From positions 1 through 64,000 of the forward strand of contig CALCKW010000016.1 of NCBI GenBank assembly GCA_937965695.1: a stretch of DNA of 64,000 nt, given 5' to 3'. Below, piece by piece: positions 17,651-26,615 of this stretch (the first letter of the stretch is position 1; each line of letters begins with the position of its first letter). A program made the translations under genes and the position numbers. The notes under the pieces were generated by a model. The model made no database searches. It worked only from the letters and a program-made list of their open reading frames with translations, and had not been told where the DNA came from. Origin of the DNA: an uncultured Granulosicoccaceae bacterium. GTDB taxonomy: Bacteria > Pseudomonadota > Gammaproteobacteria > CALCKW01.

Positions 17651-19411
17651 GTGAAACAGCAAATAATCGAACTTATTCAGCAGAGCCTCAACGATTTGAT
17701 GGCCCGTGGCGAGTTGCCTGCGGACATCGAACCTAAAATCACGCTCGGACGCACCAAAGACGCGAGCCACGGTGACTTCGCCTGCAACATTGCCATGACA
17801 CTGGCTAAACCAGCCGGTAAGGCTCCACGAGCCATTGCTGAAGCGATTGTTGCTGCACTGCCTACAAACAGTGACGTCGACAAGGTCGAAATAGCCGGTC
17901 CCGGCTTTATCAATATATTTTTGGCCACCGACGCGGTCACCGCTGTCGTCGACCGCGTGCTTGAAGCCGGAGATAAGTACGGTCGCAGCACAACGGGCAA
18001 CAACAACCGCGTTCAGCTTGAGTTTGTATCAGCTAACCCCACCGGCCCTTTGCATGTCGGTCACGGACGCGGGGCAGCCTATGGTTCTGCTGTGGCCAGT
18101 ATCATGCGCGAAGTTGGCTATGACGTTGAATGCGAGTACTACATTAACGACGCCGGGCGGCAGATGGATATTCTTGCCACCAGCGTTTGGCTGCGCTACT
18201 TAACCGCTGGGGGCCTCGAATTCGACTTTCCCAGCAACGGGTATAAAGGCGAGTACATCCTGGAGATTGCTGAACACTTGCGCGCAGATCAAGAAGAAGC
18301 ACTAATGGTGCAAACGGCCCAACTGATCGCGGACATTCCTGAAGACGAACCCGCTGGCGGTGACAAAGAGGCACACATTGACGGTCTGGTAGCCCGTGCC
18401 AAGTTGCTTTTGGGACAAGCCAATTACGATGAAGTCTTTGCCCTAGCGCTGGGTACTATCCTCGGTGACATTCGCAGTGATCTAGAACAGTTCGGCGTGA
18501 ATTACGATGTCTGGTTCTCAGAGCGCAGTTTGTTTGATACCGGTGAAGTCGACGCAGCGCTAAAAGGCTTGACAGAACGCGGGCATATTTTCGAAGAAAA
18601 AGGCGCCCAATGGTTTAGAGCGACCGAGTTTAATGACGACAAAGACCGCGTAGTAAGACGTGACAACGGCGCGACAACTTACTTTGCCTCTGACATTGCC
18701 TATGTACGAAACAAGCTCGACCGCGGTTTCGAGAAGATCATCTACATCTTTGGTGCGGATCACCACGGTTACGTGCCACGCATGAAAGGTATGGCAACCG
18801 CTCAGGGCCTCGACGCCAGCAAATTGCAGTTTCCTCTGATTCAATTTGCAGTGCTTTACCGCGGCGGTAAACAAGTTCAAATGTCTACCCGATCGGGACA
18901 ATTTGTTACCCTTCGCGAATTGCGCGAAGAAGTGGGAGTTGACGCGGCGCGATATTTTTACTTGATGCGACGCCACGAATCGCACATGGACTTCGATTTA
19001 GATCTAGCCAAATCTCAGTCCAACGACAATCCTGTTTACTACGTGCAGTATGCCCATGCACGCATTTGCCAAGTTTTTAGACAACTGGAAAGCAAAGAAC
19101 TCCAGCACGATCGCGCAAATGGGTCTAAAAATAGTGTGCGCCTTGTTGAATCTCACGAGGGCGCACTGCTGGAAAGTTTGGCCCACTACCCTGAAGTATT
19201 GGAAACAGCTGCGCGCAATCTCGAACCGCACCTGATCACCAACTACCTGCGTGACTTAGCCTCAGCCTTCCACACCTACTACAACGCTCATCATTTTTTG
19301 ATCGACGATGCAGACCTACGTGACGCTCGATTGAACCTCTGTTTGGCTGTGCGCCAGACATTGGCCAACGCCTTAGGTGTTATTGGGGTCAGTGCTCCGA
19401 CAGAAATGTAA
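17651..19411 (+). CDS. argS: Arginyl-tRNA synthetase
   Basis: A class I aminoacyl-tRNA synthetase of 586 residues from GTG 17651 (MKQQIIELIQQSL, the usual ArgS opening), close to the usual length of about 580. The HIGH motif appears as HVGHGRG in NPTGPLHVGHGRGAAYG. The KMSKS region is degenerate (VQMSTRSGQFVTL), as is normal for ArgS. An Arg_tRNA_synt_N domain precedes it and a DALR anticodon-binding domain closes the protein (YVQYAHARI...). A TTG at 17615 would add 12 residues. The SPOR-protein gene follows 28 bases later, probably in the same transcript. Confidence 0.95.
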   Translation: MKQQIIELIQQSLNDLMARGELPADIEPKITLGRTKDASHGDFACNIAMTLAKPAGKAPRAIAEAIVAALPTNSDVDKVEIAGPGFINIFLATDAVTAVVDRVLEAGDKYGRSTTGNNNRVQLEFVSANPTGPLHVGHGRGAAYGSAVASIMREVGYDVECEYYINDAGRQMDILATSVWLRYLTAGGLEFDFPSNGYKGEYILEIAEHLRADQEEALMVQTAQLIADIPEDEPAGGDKEAHIDGLVARAKLLLGQANYDEVFALALGTILGDIRSDLEQFGVNYDVWFSERSLFDTGEVDAALKGLTERGHIFEEKGAQWFRATEFNDDKDRVVRRDNGATTYFASDIAYVRNKLDRGFEKIIYIFGADHHGYVPRMKGMATAQGLDASKLQFPLIQFAVLYRGGKQVQMSTRSGQFVTLRELREEVGVDAARYFYLMRRHESHMDFDLDLAKSQSNDNPVYYVQYAHARICQVFRQLESKELQHDRANGSKNSVRLVESHEGALLESLAHYPEVLETAARNLEPHLITNYLRDLASAFHTYYNAHHFLIDDADLRDARLNLCLAVRQTLANALGVIGVSAPTEM

Positions 19412-19439
19412 GCAAGCAAAGGAATTTGACGGAAACACC

Positions 19440-20129
19440 ATGGCAGCGAAAAAAGAGCAATCCAGCTATCAAATCATCGGGCTTATCACGGCCTCGGTTT
19501 TTTTGATGCTTTTCGCCTTTACCATGTACAAGTTGGATCGCGCTGGTGCGACACCCTACAAGACGCAGCTTAAAAACGGCTACGCTACCATGGATGACAG
19601 CTACCTTGATCCGCCCGAGACAACGCATCCTCTGGACGCGCTCATCGCAAAGCGAACCAAAAGCCAGCAAGTTGTCGTGGCCAAGCCCGAAAAGCCGCCA
19701 CAGCGTTTTGAGTTCTACAGTGTTCTGCCGGACTTTCAGGTAGACGTGCCCACAGACAGTGATCGCCTACGCCGCGCTGCCTCTCAGACTGCAAGACAGG
19801 CCTATGAAGCGGCGACCACCACGACAGAAAACCAAACAGCTGGTCGCGTAGTACGTGTTCAAGCGAATGCTCGCCAACCACAGCAATCCGTTGAAGGGCT
19901 CACGCCGTTATTTATTCAAGCAGGGTCTTTCTTGGATATGTCTGATGCACGCCATCGTCGAGCTGAAGTGATCATGTTAGGGTTGAATGCTCAGGTTGAG
20001 AGCGCAGAAGTACAGGGAAGACTCTACCACCGAGTCAAACTCGGGCCTTACAACGATTCAGGTCAACGCGTTCAGGCACAACAGCGCCTTGCCGATGCCG
20101 GCATAGACGCGATCGTTAAATCTCGTTAA
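19440..20129 (+). CDS. SPOR-domain membrane protein (FtsN-like)
   Basis: 229 residues: a short cytoplasmic N-terminus (MAAKKEQSSYQ), one membrane segment (about residues 12-32), a linker and a C-terminal SPOR domain (about 150-229: FIQAGSFLDMSDARHRRAEV...VKLGPY). SPOR domains bind denuded septal peptidoglycan, and the layout matches FtsN-like division proteins. The placement straight after argS is the same as in pseudomonads, which supports a gammaproteobacterial origin. I chose ATG 19440 since the upstream codons overlap argS. FtsN function is inferred. Confidence 0.85.
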   Translation: MAAKKEQSSYQIIGLITASVFLMLFAFTMYKLDRAGATPYKTQLKNGYATMDDSYLDPPETTHPLDALIAKRTKSQQVVVAKPEKPPQRFEFYSVLPDFQVDVPTDSDRLRRAASQTARQAYEAATTTTENQTAGRVVRVQANARQPQQSVEGLTPLFIQAGSFLDMSDARHRRAEVIMLGLNAQVESAEVQGRLYHRVKLGPYNDSGQRVQAQQRLADAGIDAIVKSR

Positions 20130-20155
20130 CCATGACGGGTGCTCTAGCGCTCTAA

Positions 20156-21478
20156 TCAAGCGCGTCTGGCCAGCTCCCCACCCAAAGCCGTCAATTGACG
20201 CTGCACTGTTCTTCGTTGTTGTTCCGAAATTTGCGGGCTATCAATCGCTTTTATCAAGGCTTCTCTTGCGGCAGACCGTTGACCGAGCTTGTTGAGCATC
20301 TCCGCCTGAGCGTTGTAAAAACTCACGCCCACTCTGAAGTCTTTTTTTGAAGCCAATTGCTCCAAAGCTGCCAGTCCTTCTCGCGGGCCCTTGGTTTTTG
20401 ACAGAGCAACGGCTGCGTTTAACGCCACTGCCGATGTTGGCCAGAAAGTGTAAAGCGCTTGGTAATTGTTTAATACCTCGCTCCACTCAACCGGGCGTTC
20501 AGTAGCGATAGCGCAAATCTGCTCAGAGGCTATGCACGCTTGTAGTAGCTGCGGCCCTTTAGTCCCTTGACTAACAGCGTGTTCCAGCATTTGCATTGCA
20601 CGAGCAATCTGAGAGCGATCCCACAACTTGCTGTTCTGTTCTTCTGGCATCAATACTTCGCCACTGAGTCCTAAACGCCCTGCATCGCAGGCTTGGGTCA
20701 TCAATAACAGAGACGCGAGCGCATTCACCTCACTGTCATCAACCCGATACTTCAATAACAACTGCGACAACCAAAGACCCAATTCACAGAGATTCGCACC
20801 TCTGCGCTTTTGGGATTCCACCAGATGCCCTGAGCGGTAGACACCCTGAACAGCCTCAAGCAAGCTATCTCGTCGTACGAGCCAATTGTCAGGCGATGGC
20901 ATCAAAAAGGCACCGGAGACACCGCGTAAACGTTTTTTTGCACGCGCCAGCTGCTGCGCTAAGCTAATTTCACTCACCTGAGTGGCCTGCGCAATCTGCG
21001 CAGCATCCAACCCGCAGACACAATGCAGCAGCAGCGCCACCCGTACACGTAGCTCTAAAACAGGGTGGGTACAACTCAACATCAGTTGCAGCCGCATGTC
21101 TGCCAAGGTGCTATCCGCCTGCAAATTGCGCGTCACACCGTCCGAAAGACTGAGGATTTGATCGTGTTTTTGCTGATGGCGTAATTCCCGGCGGTATTGG
21201 TCTATCGCTTTACGCCTGGCAGCCCTGAGCAACCAAGCTTTGGGGGCGGTCGGTGCGCCTTCATGCGGCCACAACTCAACAGCGCCTTCGGCAGCCTCTC
21301 GCAAAGCCGCATCGGCCCGTTGTAAATCGCCTAATTGCGACACCAAAACAGACATCACTTGACCCCAGTGCAGCTGCACTTGAGCACGAACGGCCACCCG
21401 ACTCGGGGAGATTGGAGGCCGCTCACTGGCGGGTAACTTGGGTGTTTTAATGGACAATCGAAAGCCTACAATTAACAT
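20156..21478 (-). CDS. ECF42-type RNA polymerase sigma factor with C-terminal TPR-like domain
   Basis: 440 residues. The N-terminal part carries ECF region 2 elements (LGDLQRADAALREAAEGA, AWLLRAARRKAIDQYRR) and region 4 (LLHCVCGLDAAQIAQAT...LAQQLARAKKRLR). The long C-terminal extension with TPR-like helices (about 180-440) is the hallmark of COG4941/ECF42. Such factors usually sit next to genes for small YCII/DGPF-domain proteins; none is in the window, so it is an orphan here. The start at 21478 is the first ATG; the family homology begins about residue 25, so a later start is possible. Confidence 0.82.
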   Translation of the reverse strand: MLIVGFRLSIKTPKLPASERPPISPSRVAVRAQVQLHWGQVMSVLVSQLGDLQRADAALREAAEGAVELWPHEGAPTAPKAWLLRAARRKAIDQYRRELRHQQKHDQILSLSDGVTRNLQADSTLADMRLQLMLSCTHPVLELRVRVALLLHCVCGLDAAQIAQATQVSEISLAQQLARAKKRLRGVSGAFLMPSPDNWLVRRDSLLEAVQGVYRSGHLVESQKRRGANLCELGLWLSQLLLKYRVDDSEVNALASLLLMTQACDAGRLGLSGEVLMPEEQNSKLWDRSQIARAMQMLEHAVSQGTKGPQLLQACIASEQICAIATERPVEWSEVLNNYQALYTFWPTSAVALNAAVALSKTKGPREGLAALEQLASKKDFRVGVSFYNAQAEMLNKLGQRSAAREALIKAIDSPQISEQQRRTVQRQLTALGGELARRA

Positions 21479-21683
21479 CGATAAAAGGGATTATTTGCCA
21501 CAGTACCCCATGAGCGCAAATGCAATTGCATCGAGTCTCAGTTTGACATCATCTTGTATGCAAAAAAATCACTGTATGTATGTCTCGCAACCCAATGATA
21601 CGAAAAATCCTCAAGGCTTTTGTAGCCATGCACACAAGCCAATCACCTTGTTTTTATTGAAGAATTAGCCGCCGGTTACTAAT

Positions 21684-21709
21684 AAAAGCCCGAATGAACG
21701 TGCTTTTTT
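21684..21709 (+). terminator. Terminator-like hairpin in intergenic region
   Basis: AAAAGC and GCTTTT arms with a further CG/CG pair inside, followed by a run of Ts on the plus strand. No clear gene ends just before it; a 76-codon frame ending at 21668 is unsupported. The rest of 21479-21957 shows no feature I can support apart from the ribosome site of the following gene. Confidence 0.4.
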
Positions 21710-21957
21710 ACTACAAATGATAAAAATACCCCACTGTGCCCCAACTCCGTCACCAAGTTGCCGATTAGGGAAACAGTCACTCTGCCGCTGTTTAATGAAG
21801 CAAGCGTGCTGATTACTCTCACACGTGCGGTGAATCGCCTATTCTTAGGCCATCACAACCCTATTTATTTTTAGTCAGCCGAAATCTGGACCACAGGTAG
21901 TCTGGGAACCCGAAGCTGACAGAGCACTTAGCGGTGCCATCATGTTCAGGAGCAAAG

Positions 21958-24147
21958 ATGAAGCAGGTTCTACAGTCATACAACACCGGTGAACTTTGGT
22001 TGGCAGAAGTACCGGTACCAGCCTGCGGTTCACGCGGCGCGATCGTACGCACGACAACATCCTTTGTTTCGGCAGGGACTGAGCGGATGCTAGTCGACTT
22101 CGCACGCAAGTCGATGGTCGGCAAAGCAATGCAAATGCCCGATCAGGTCAAAATCGTCTTGAAAAAGATGAAGACTGAGGGCGTCACTGCAACACTGGAC
22201 AAGGTAAAAACCAAACTCGGCACACCCATCCCTCTGGGCTATTCCTGCGCGGGTGTCATTGAAGAAGCGGGTGCTCATCTCAGTGGTTTCGCTGTTGGCG
22301 ATCGCGTAGCTTGCGGTGGTGCAGGCTACGCCAATCACTCCGAGTTCAACTACGTTCCGGCTAATCTATTGGTAAAAATTCCAGACGGTGTCTCTGACGA
22401 GGATGCGTCTTGCGCAACTGTTGGCAGTATTGCACTGCAAGGCGTGCGTCAGTGTGATCTCCGCTTGGGCGAAAGTGCCTGTGTTATCGGATTGGGCTTG
22501 TTGGGAATTCTCGCGGTGCAGATGCTAAAAGCATCCGGTGTGCGAGTTATCGGCTTTGACCCCAACCCAGAACGTTGCAAGCTTGCCGAGTCATTGGGTG
22601 CAGACCTTGCCGTTTCGGGTGACCTCACCGACGCCGCCCTGAGCTTCTCGCAGGGTCATGGCGTTGATGCCGTTCTGGTGACGGCTGCCACAAAGTCTAA
22701 CGAGCCTATCACCACCGCTGCCGAAATTGCCCGAATGAAAGGCAAGGTCGTGGTGACGGGTGTCGTCGGTATGGATATACCTCGCGATCAGTTTTACAAA
22801 AAAGAACTCGATTTCAAACTTAGCCTCTCGTATGGCCCTGGTCGTTATGACACCAGCTACGAAGAAGGCGGCAACGACTACCCGTACGGCTATGTGCGCT
22901 GGACTGAACAACGCAACATCGCTGCCTTTTTGGACATGGTGGCCGCAGGCACGCTGACCCCGTCGAAGATGGTCACGCATCGCTACGATTTTGATGACGC
23001 ATTGAAAGCCTACGAATTGCTGATGGGCAAAGCAGACGAGCCTTATCTGGGGATAACGCTCAACTACAGTGCCGAGGCTTTAGATCGCAGCAAAGACAGC
23101 ATTGTTGAATTTAAAACCCCGACGACTGAATCCGCCAATGGCGTGTCATTTGTGGGTATCGGTAACTTTGGCCGAGGTGTCTTGTTGCCACAGGTAAAGA
23201 AAGTTGCCGGTGCGACATTAAAAGGTGTGTGTAGCAGCACGGGTGCTGCAGAAGTTGCCAAGCTCGAAGGTTTTGAGTTTTCAACCACAAACAGCGATGA
23301 AGTTTTCAAGCGCGACGACACGGGAACCGTGTTCGTCTGCACCCGTCATAACTCGCACGCAAAATACGTGATGGAAGCATTGGACAACAACAAAAATGTT
23401 TTTGTTGAAAAACCCTTGTGCATGAACCGCGACGAGATGGCCGTCATCAAAGAGAAGATGATCAACTCGGAAGCGCGTCTGATGGTCGGTTTCAACCGCC
23501 GCTTTTCGCCCCATGCGCAGATGATCAAGGGATATTTTGCCAACCGTAAAATGCCAATGACCATCAGCTGTCGCGTCAATGCCGGGATCATTCCTCCCGA
23601 TGTGTGGCTGCAAGATCCAGCCCTTGGCGGCGGTCGCATTGTCGGCGAGGTCTGCCACTTTATTGATCTGGCCATGCATGTTTGCGGTTCTAAGGTTCAA
23701 TCTGTACAAGCCACCTGCGCCACGACTGCAGACTCCACTCTAGTCGCCGAGGACTTCCTGTCACTCAACCTGAAGATGGAAGATGGCTCGATTGCCAACA
23801 TCGTCTACACGGCTGGCGGCCCAGCAGACCTAGCAAAAGAGCGCTACGAATTCTTCGCTGACGGTTCCTATGCACTACTCGACAATTTCATGAAGACTGA
23901 GTGCTACGGCAAACTGGGTAAGCAGTCATTGAAAGGCAAAATGGAAAAAGGTTTCGCTGAAGAGATCGGCGCCTTTTTTAAGTCTATCAACGACAAAACC
24001 GAAGCGCCTATTCCAGCCGACGAAATCTTCAATGCCACTGAGGCATCGTTCGCAGCCGTGGAAGCACTGCGCAGCCGTCAGACAGTTGAGCTAGGTCTGG
24101 GTGCCGCCAGCAACAAGCCCGAAGATGGTGAGTCGCAGGTCGCTTAA
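21958..24147 (+). CDS. Two-domain oxidoreductase: zinc-type dehydrogenase fused to Gfo/Idh/MocA domain
   Basis: 729 residues. Residues about 1-360 are a medium-chain alcohol dehydrogenase fold (YSCAGVIEEAG, nucleotide-binding GLGLLGILAVQMLKASG). Residues about 380-700 are a Gfo/Idh/MocA domain (VSFVGIGNFGRGVLLPQ, the VEKPLC motif and GGGRIVGEVCHFIDLAMH). Such fusions are usually found in polysaccharide or glycolipid gene clusters and are thought to oxidise and reduce a sugar in sequence. Here it stands alone with its own terminator. ATG 21958 follows AGGAG; an upstream in-frame start lacks a site. Substrate unknown. Confidence 0.82.
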   Translation: MKQVLQSYNTGELWLAEVPVPACGSRGAIVRTTTSFVSAGTERMLVDFARKSMVGKAMQMPDQVKIVLKKMKTEGVTATLDKVKTKLGTPIPLGYSCAGVIEEAGAHLSGFAVGDRVACGGAGYANHSEFNYVPANLLVKIPDGVSDEDASCATVGSIALQGVRQCDLRLGESACVIGLGLLGILAVQMLKASGVRVIGFDPNPERCKLAESLGADLAVSGDLTDAALSFSQGHGVDAVLVTAATKSNEPITTAAEIARMKGKVVVTGVVGMDIPRDQFYKKELDFKLSLSYGPGRYDTSYEEGGNDYPYGYVRWTEQRNIAAFLDMVAAGTLTPSKMVTHRYDFDDALKAYELLMGKADEPYLGITLNYSAEALDRSKDSIVEFKTPTTESANGVSFVGIGNFGRGVLLPQVKKVAGATLKGVCSSTGAAEVAKLEGFEFSTTNSDEVFKRDDTGTVFVCTRHNSHAKYVMEALDNNKNVFVEKPLCMNRDEMAVIKEKMINSEARLMVGFNRRFSPHAQMIKGYFANRKMPMTISCRVNAGIIPPDVWLQDPALGGGRIVGEVCHFIDLAMHVCGSKVQSVQATCATTADSTLVAEDFLSLNLKMEDGSIANIVYTAGGPADLAKERYEFFADGSYALLDNFMKTECYGKLGKQSLKGKMEKGFAEEIGAFFKSINDKTEAPIPADEIFNATEASFAAVEALRSRQTVELGLGAASNKPEDGESQVA

Positions 24148-24175
24148 ACCGCGCATTGCATAAACTCTCCCTAAT

Positions 24176-24206
24176 ACCTCGGTGTGCAAAGCATCGAGGT
24201 TTTTTT
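24176..24206 (+). terminator. Intrinsic terminator after two-domain oxidoreductase
   Basis: Nine-pair stem ACCTCGGTG/CATCGAGGT with one G-T pair and a seven-base loop, followed by six further Ts. Confidence 0.88.
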
Positions 24207-24233
24207 GTGCCTGACGATGGCACAAGCGCGACA

Positions 24234-24261
24234 GGTGACAAAGCGAGCTATTCTGTATAAT
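24234..24261 (+). promoter_or_regulatory. Sigma-70-like promoter of mbfA
   Basis: A perfect -10 hexamer TATAAT (24256-24261) with a -35-like GGTGAC at 24234-24239, 16 bases apart. Initiation would be about 20-25 bases before the mbfA ATG. The -10 region lies in an imperfect palindrome (CTATT, six bases, AATAG, 24248-24263), a possible repressor site. Confidence 0.5.
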
Positions 24262-24290
24262 AGAGCTATCGTACGGACAGGTGAAACACC

Positions 24291-25274
24291 ATGCTCTCCA
24301 GATTCCTCAGCTTTGGCAAGAAGCGCTTCGAAGAACTCACTCAGCAAGAGATTCTCGCCCTCGCCATCAGCTCCGAAGAAGACGACGCCCGCATTTACGA
24401 AAGCTACGCCAACAGCCTGCGCGAAGACTACCCCGACTCCGCCAAGATTTTCGACGATATGGCCGCCGAAGAGCATGAACACAGGCGCTGGCTTATCGAT
24501 ATGCACCGCGAAAAATTTGGAGAAACGATTCCATTAATACGCCGAGAGCATGTACGCGGCTTTTACAGCCGTGCCCCCGACTGGTTGTCCACCCCACGCG
24601 GGGTAGACTACTTGCGCGAGCAAGCGACTCAAATGGAGGGGCAAGCAGCACGTTTCTACCTCGCTGCCGTCAAACGCACCGAAGATGCTTCGATCCGCAA
24701 ACTTTTAGGTGATCTAGCCGAGGCCGAGGCCGGTCATATCGAAAGCGCGAGCCACGCAGTGGACACCCACGCCACCGCAGATGTGCAACAGGACGAAGCC
24801 AAAACTCAGCAGCGCCAATTCCTGCTAACTTACATCCAACCGGGCTTAGCTGGATTGATGGACGGTTCAGTTTCGACCTTGGCACCGATTTTTGCTACAG
24901 CTTTTGCGACCCAAGATACCGCAACTACTTTTTTAGTCGGATTAGCTGCATCTGTGGGCGCAGGTATTTCCATGGGCTTTACCGAAGCCGCCTCTGACGA
25001 CGGCGAACTCACTGGCCGGGGTTCACCCATAAAACGCGGCCTCGCCTCAGGGATTATGACAACCTTGGGAGGGCTAGGCCACGCCCTGCCCTACCTCATC
25101 ACCGATTTCTGGACAGCCACTATCATCGCATTGGTCGTCGTGGTGATCGAGCTTTGGGCAATTGCCTGGATACAGAACCGTTATATGCAAACCCCCTTTC
25201 TACGAGCGGCACTGCAAGTGGTATTAGGTGGAGCATTGGTGTTGGCGGCTGGAGTACTGATAGGCCAGGGATAA
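24291..25274 (+). CDS. mbfA: Membrane-bound ferritin-VIT fusion iron exporter MbfA
   Basis: 327 residues. Residues about 10-160 form a ferritin/rubrerythrin-like di-iron domain with carboxylate and His ligands visible in SSEEDDARIYESY, AAEEHEHRRWL, QMEGQAARFY and LAEAEAGHIE. Residues about 185-327 are a VIT1-type membrane domain (GLAGLMDGSVSTLAPIF, GISMGFTEAASDDG) with about five helices. In alphaproteobacteria MbfA exports iron and protects against iron and peroxide stress under Irr or Fur control. The same role is likely here, probably with iron-dependent repression at the promoter. Confidence 0.92.
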   Translation: MLSRFLSFGKKRFEELTQQEILALAISSEEDDARIYESYANSLREDYPDSAKIFDDMAAEEHEHRRWLIDMHREKFGETIPLIRREHVRGFYSRAPDWLSTPRGVDYLREQATQMEGQAARFYLAAVKRTEDASIRKLLGDLAEAEAGHIESASHAVDTHATADVQQDEAKTQQRQFLLTYIQPGLAGLMDGSVSTLAPIFATAFATQDTATTFLVGLAASVGAGISMGFTEAASDDGELTGRGSPIKRGLASGIMTTLGGLGHALPYLITDFWTATIIALVVVVIELWAIAWIQNRYMQTPFLRAALQVVLGGALVLAAGVLIGQG

Positions 25275-25319
25275 CTCTACAAAATCATTGGCAGCACGAG
25301 TCTTAGTGATGCCATAAAT

Positions 25320-25341
25320 GCAGGCAAAAACTATCGCCTGC
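25320..25341 (+). terminator. Hairpin downstream of mbfA
   Basis: Six-pair stem GCAGGC/GCCTGC with a ten-base loop followed by TACTTT. The T-run is poor, so it is only a possible terminator. Confidence 0.35.
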
Positions 25342-25367
25342 TACTTTGATGATCGCCCAGAGTTTCT

Positions 25368-25420
25368 GGGGAGCCTCAGATTAAGTCAGTCAGTGAAAAC
25401 GACTTGATCAAAGATACCCT
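25368..25420 (+). repeat. Dispersed repeat, internally deleted copy with both ends
   Basis: Starts GGGGAGCCTCAGATTAAGTC followed by AGTCAGTGA, then after only a few bases shows GACTTGATC and ends near ACCCT. This is one end joined almost directly to the inverted other end. The middle of the 165-base element is missing. It lies between mbfA and the alcohol dehydrogenase end. Confidence 0.5.
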
Positions 25421-25432
25421 ATTTATTTTTTC

Positions 25433-26578
25433 CTATATACAAGCGTCAAACAACGCTCGCAGATTAGCCGTGGTCAATGTCACGGGGTTACCCCCGCAGC
25501 TGGGATCTTTGAGCGACATCTCTACTAGCTCATCGGTGCGATCAGTGCTAACACCTAATTCGCTTAATTTACGCGGAATGCCAAGACTGTCATTGAAGTC
25601 TTGCACAAATTCGCAAAATCCAGGAAATCCACCTGAAATGCCTAGATAAGCAGATGCCTGCTCAAAGCGAGCTTCTATTTCTAGCGCATTGAGCTGCAAC
25701 ACAGCGGGCATACATACAGCATTGGTCGTTCCGTGATGCGTGTTAAACACTGCACCTATTGGGTGACTCATGGCGTGAATCGCGCCCAGACCCTTCTGAA
25801 ATGCCGTGGCTCCCATAGCGGCAGCGGACATCATATGAGCACGAGCTTCGAGATCATTTCCATCAGCAAAAGCGCGCGGCAGGTAATCTTTGACGAGTCG
25901 CATACCCTCGAGCGCCATGCCCTGACTCATCGGGTGATAGTGCGGAGAAGAATAGGCTTCGACGCAGTGGGCAAAGGCATCTAAGCCTGTGCCAGCTGTG
26001 ATGAATTTGGGCATCCCGACGGTGAGTTCAGGATCACTGATAACGATGCTCGGCAACACCTTAGGGTGAAAGATTATTTTTTTGACGTGAGTGACAGAAT
26101 TAGTGATAACACTGGCTCGCCCTACTTCCGAGCCGGTACCAGCTGTCGTTGGCACCGCAATGATAGGAGCAATGGCGTTACTATCAGCACGAGTCCACCA
26201 GTCGCCTATGTCTTCATAGTCCCAAACAGGGCGGGTTTGACCAGACATAAAAGCGACCATCTTACCCAAATCCAAACCAGAGCCACCACCAAAAGCAATA
26301 ACACCGTCGTGCTCGCCCGTTTGGTAAGCCGCCACCCCTGCGGCAAGATTTAATTCGTTGGGGTTAGGGTCTACCTCTGCAAATAGCGCTCGACCCAAAC
26401 CTGCATTATCTAAAATGTCCAAAGCCTGTGCAGTAATAGGCAATGCAGCCAGTCCACGGTCGGTCACTAACAAGGGCCGTTTAATACCCAACGAGACACA
26501 CGCTTCAGCCAGTTCTACGATTCGCCCCGCTCCAAACTTCATGGTTGTAGGGTAAGACCAGTTTCCATTGAGTATCAT
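25433..26578 (-). CDS. Iron-containing alcohol dehydrogenase
   Basis: A 381-residue group III dehydrogenase. NAD-binding glycine motif GGGSGLDLGKM (near residue 95), PTTAGTGSEV, and metal ligands in 'DAFAHCVEAYSSPHYHP' and 'AIHAMSHPIGAVFNTHHG'. It converts a primary alcohol and an aldehyde. The ATG at 26578 follows GAGG at good spacing; the upstream 19 codons are not family-like. It is last in the operon, 37 bases after the glutamine-synthetase-like gene, which suggests oxidation of an amino alcohol or its glutamylated form. The substrate is inferred only. Confidence 0.85.
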   Translation of the reverse strand: MILNGNWSYPTTMKFGAGRIVELAEACVSLGIKRPLLVTDRGLAALPITAQALDILDNAGLGRALFAEVDPNPNELNLAAGVAAYQTGEHDGVIAFGGGSGLDLGKMVAFMSGQTRPVWDYEDIGDWWTRADSNAIAPIIAVPTTAGTGSEVGRASVITNSVTHVKKIIFHPKVLPSIVISDPELTVGMPKFITAGTGLDAFAHCVEAYSSPHYHPMSQGMALEGMRLVKDYLPRAFADGNDLEARAHMMSAAAMGATAFQKGLGAIHAMSHPIGAVFNTHHGTTNAVCMPAVLQLNALEIEARFEQASAYLGISGGFPGFCEFVQDFNDSLGIPRKLSELGVSTDRTDELVEMSLKDPSCGGNPVTLTTANLRALFDACI

Positions 26579-26615
26579 GCTTGTGCCTCTTTTAAATATG
26601 GGTTTAGAAAGCCGC

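Noticed and set aside
21450-21668. Small plus-strand frame (MDNRKPTIN...) ending just before a terminator-like hairpin
   Set aside because: It overlaps the start of the sigma-factor gene on the other strand, has no ribosome site and no family likeness. The terminator alone is not enough.
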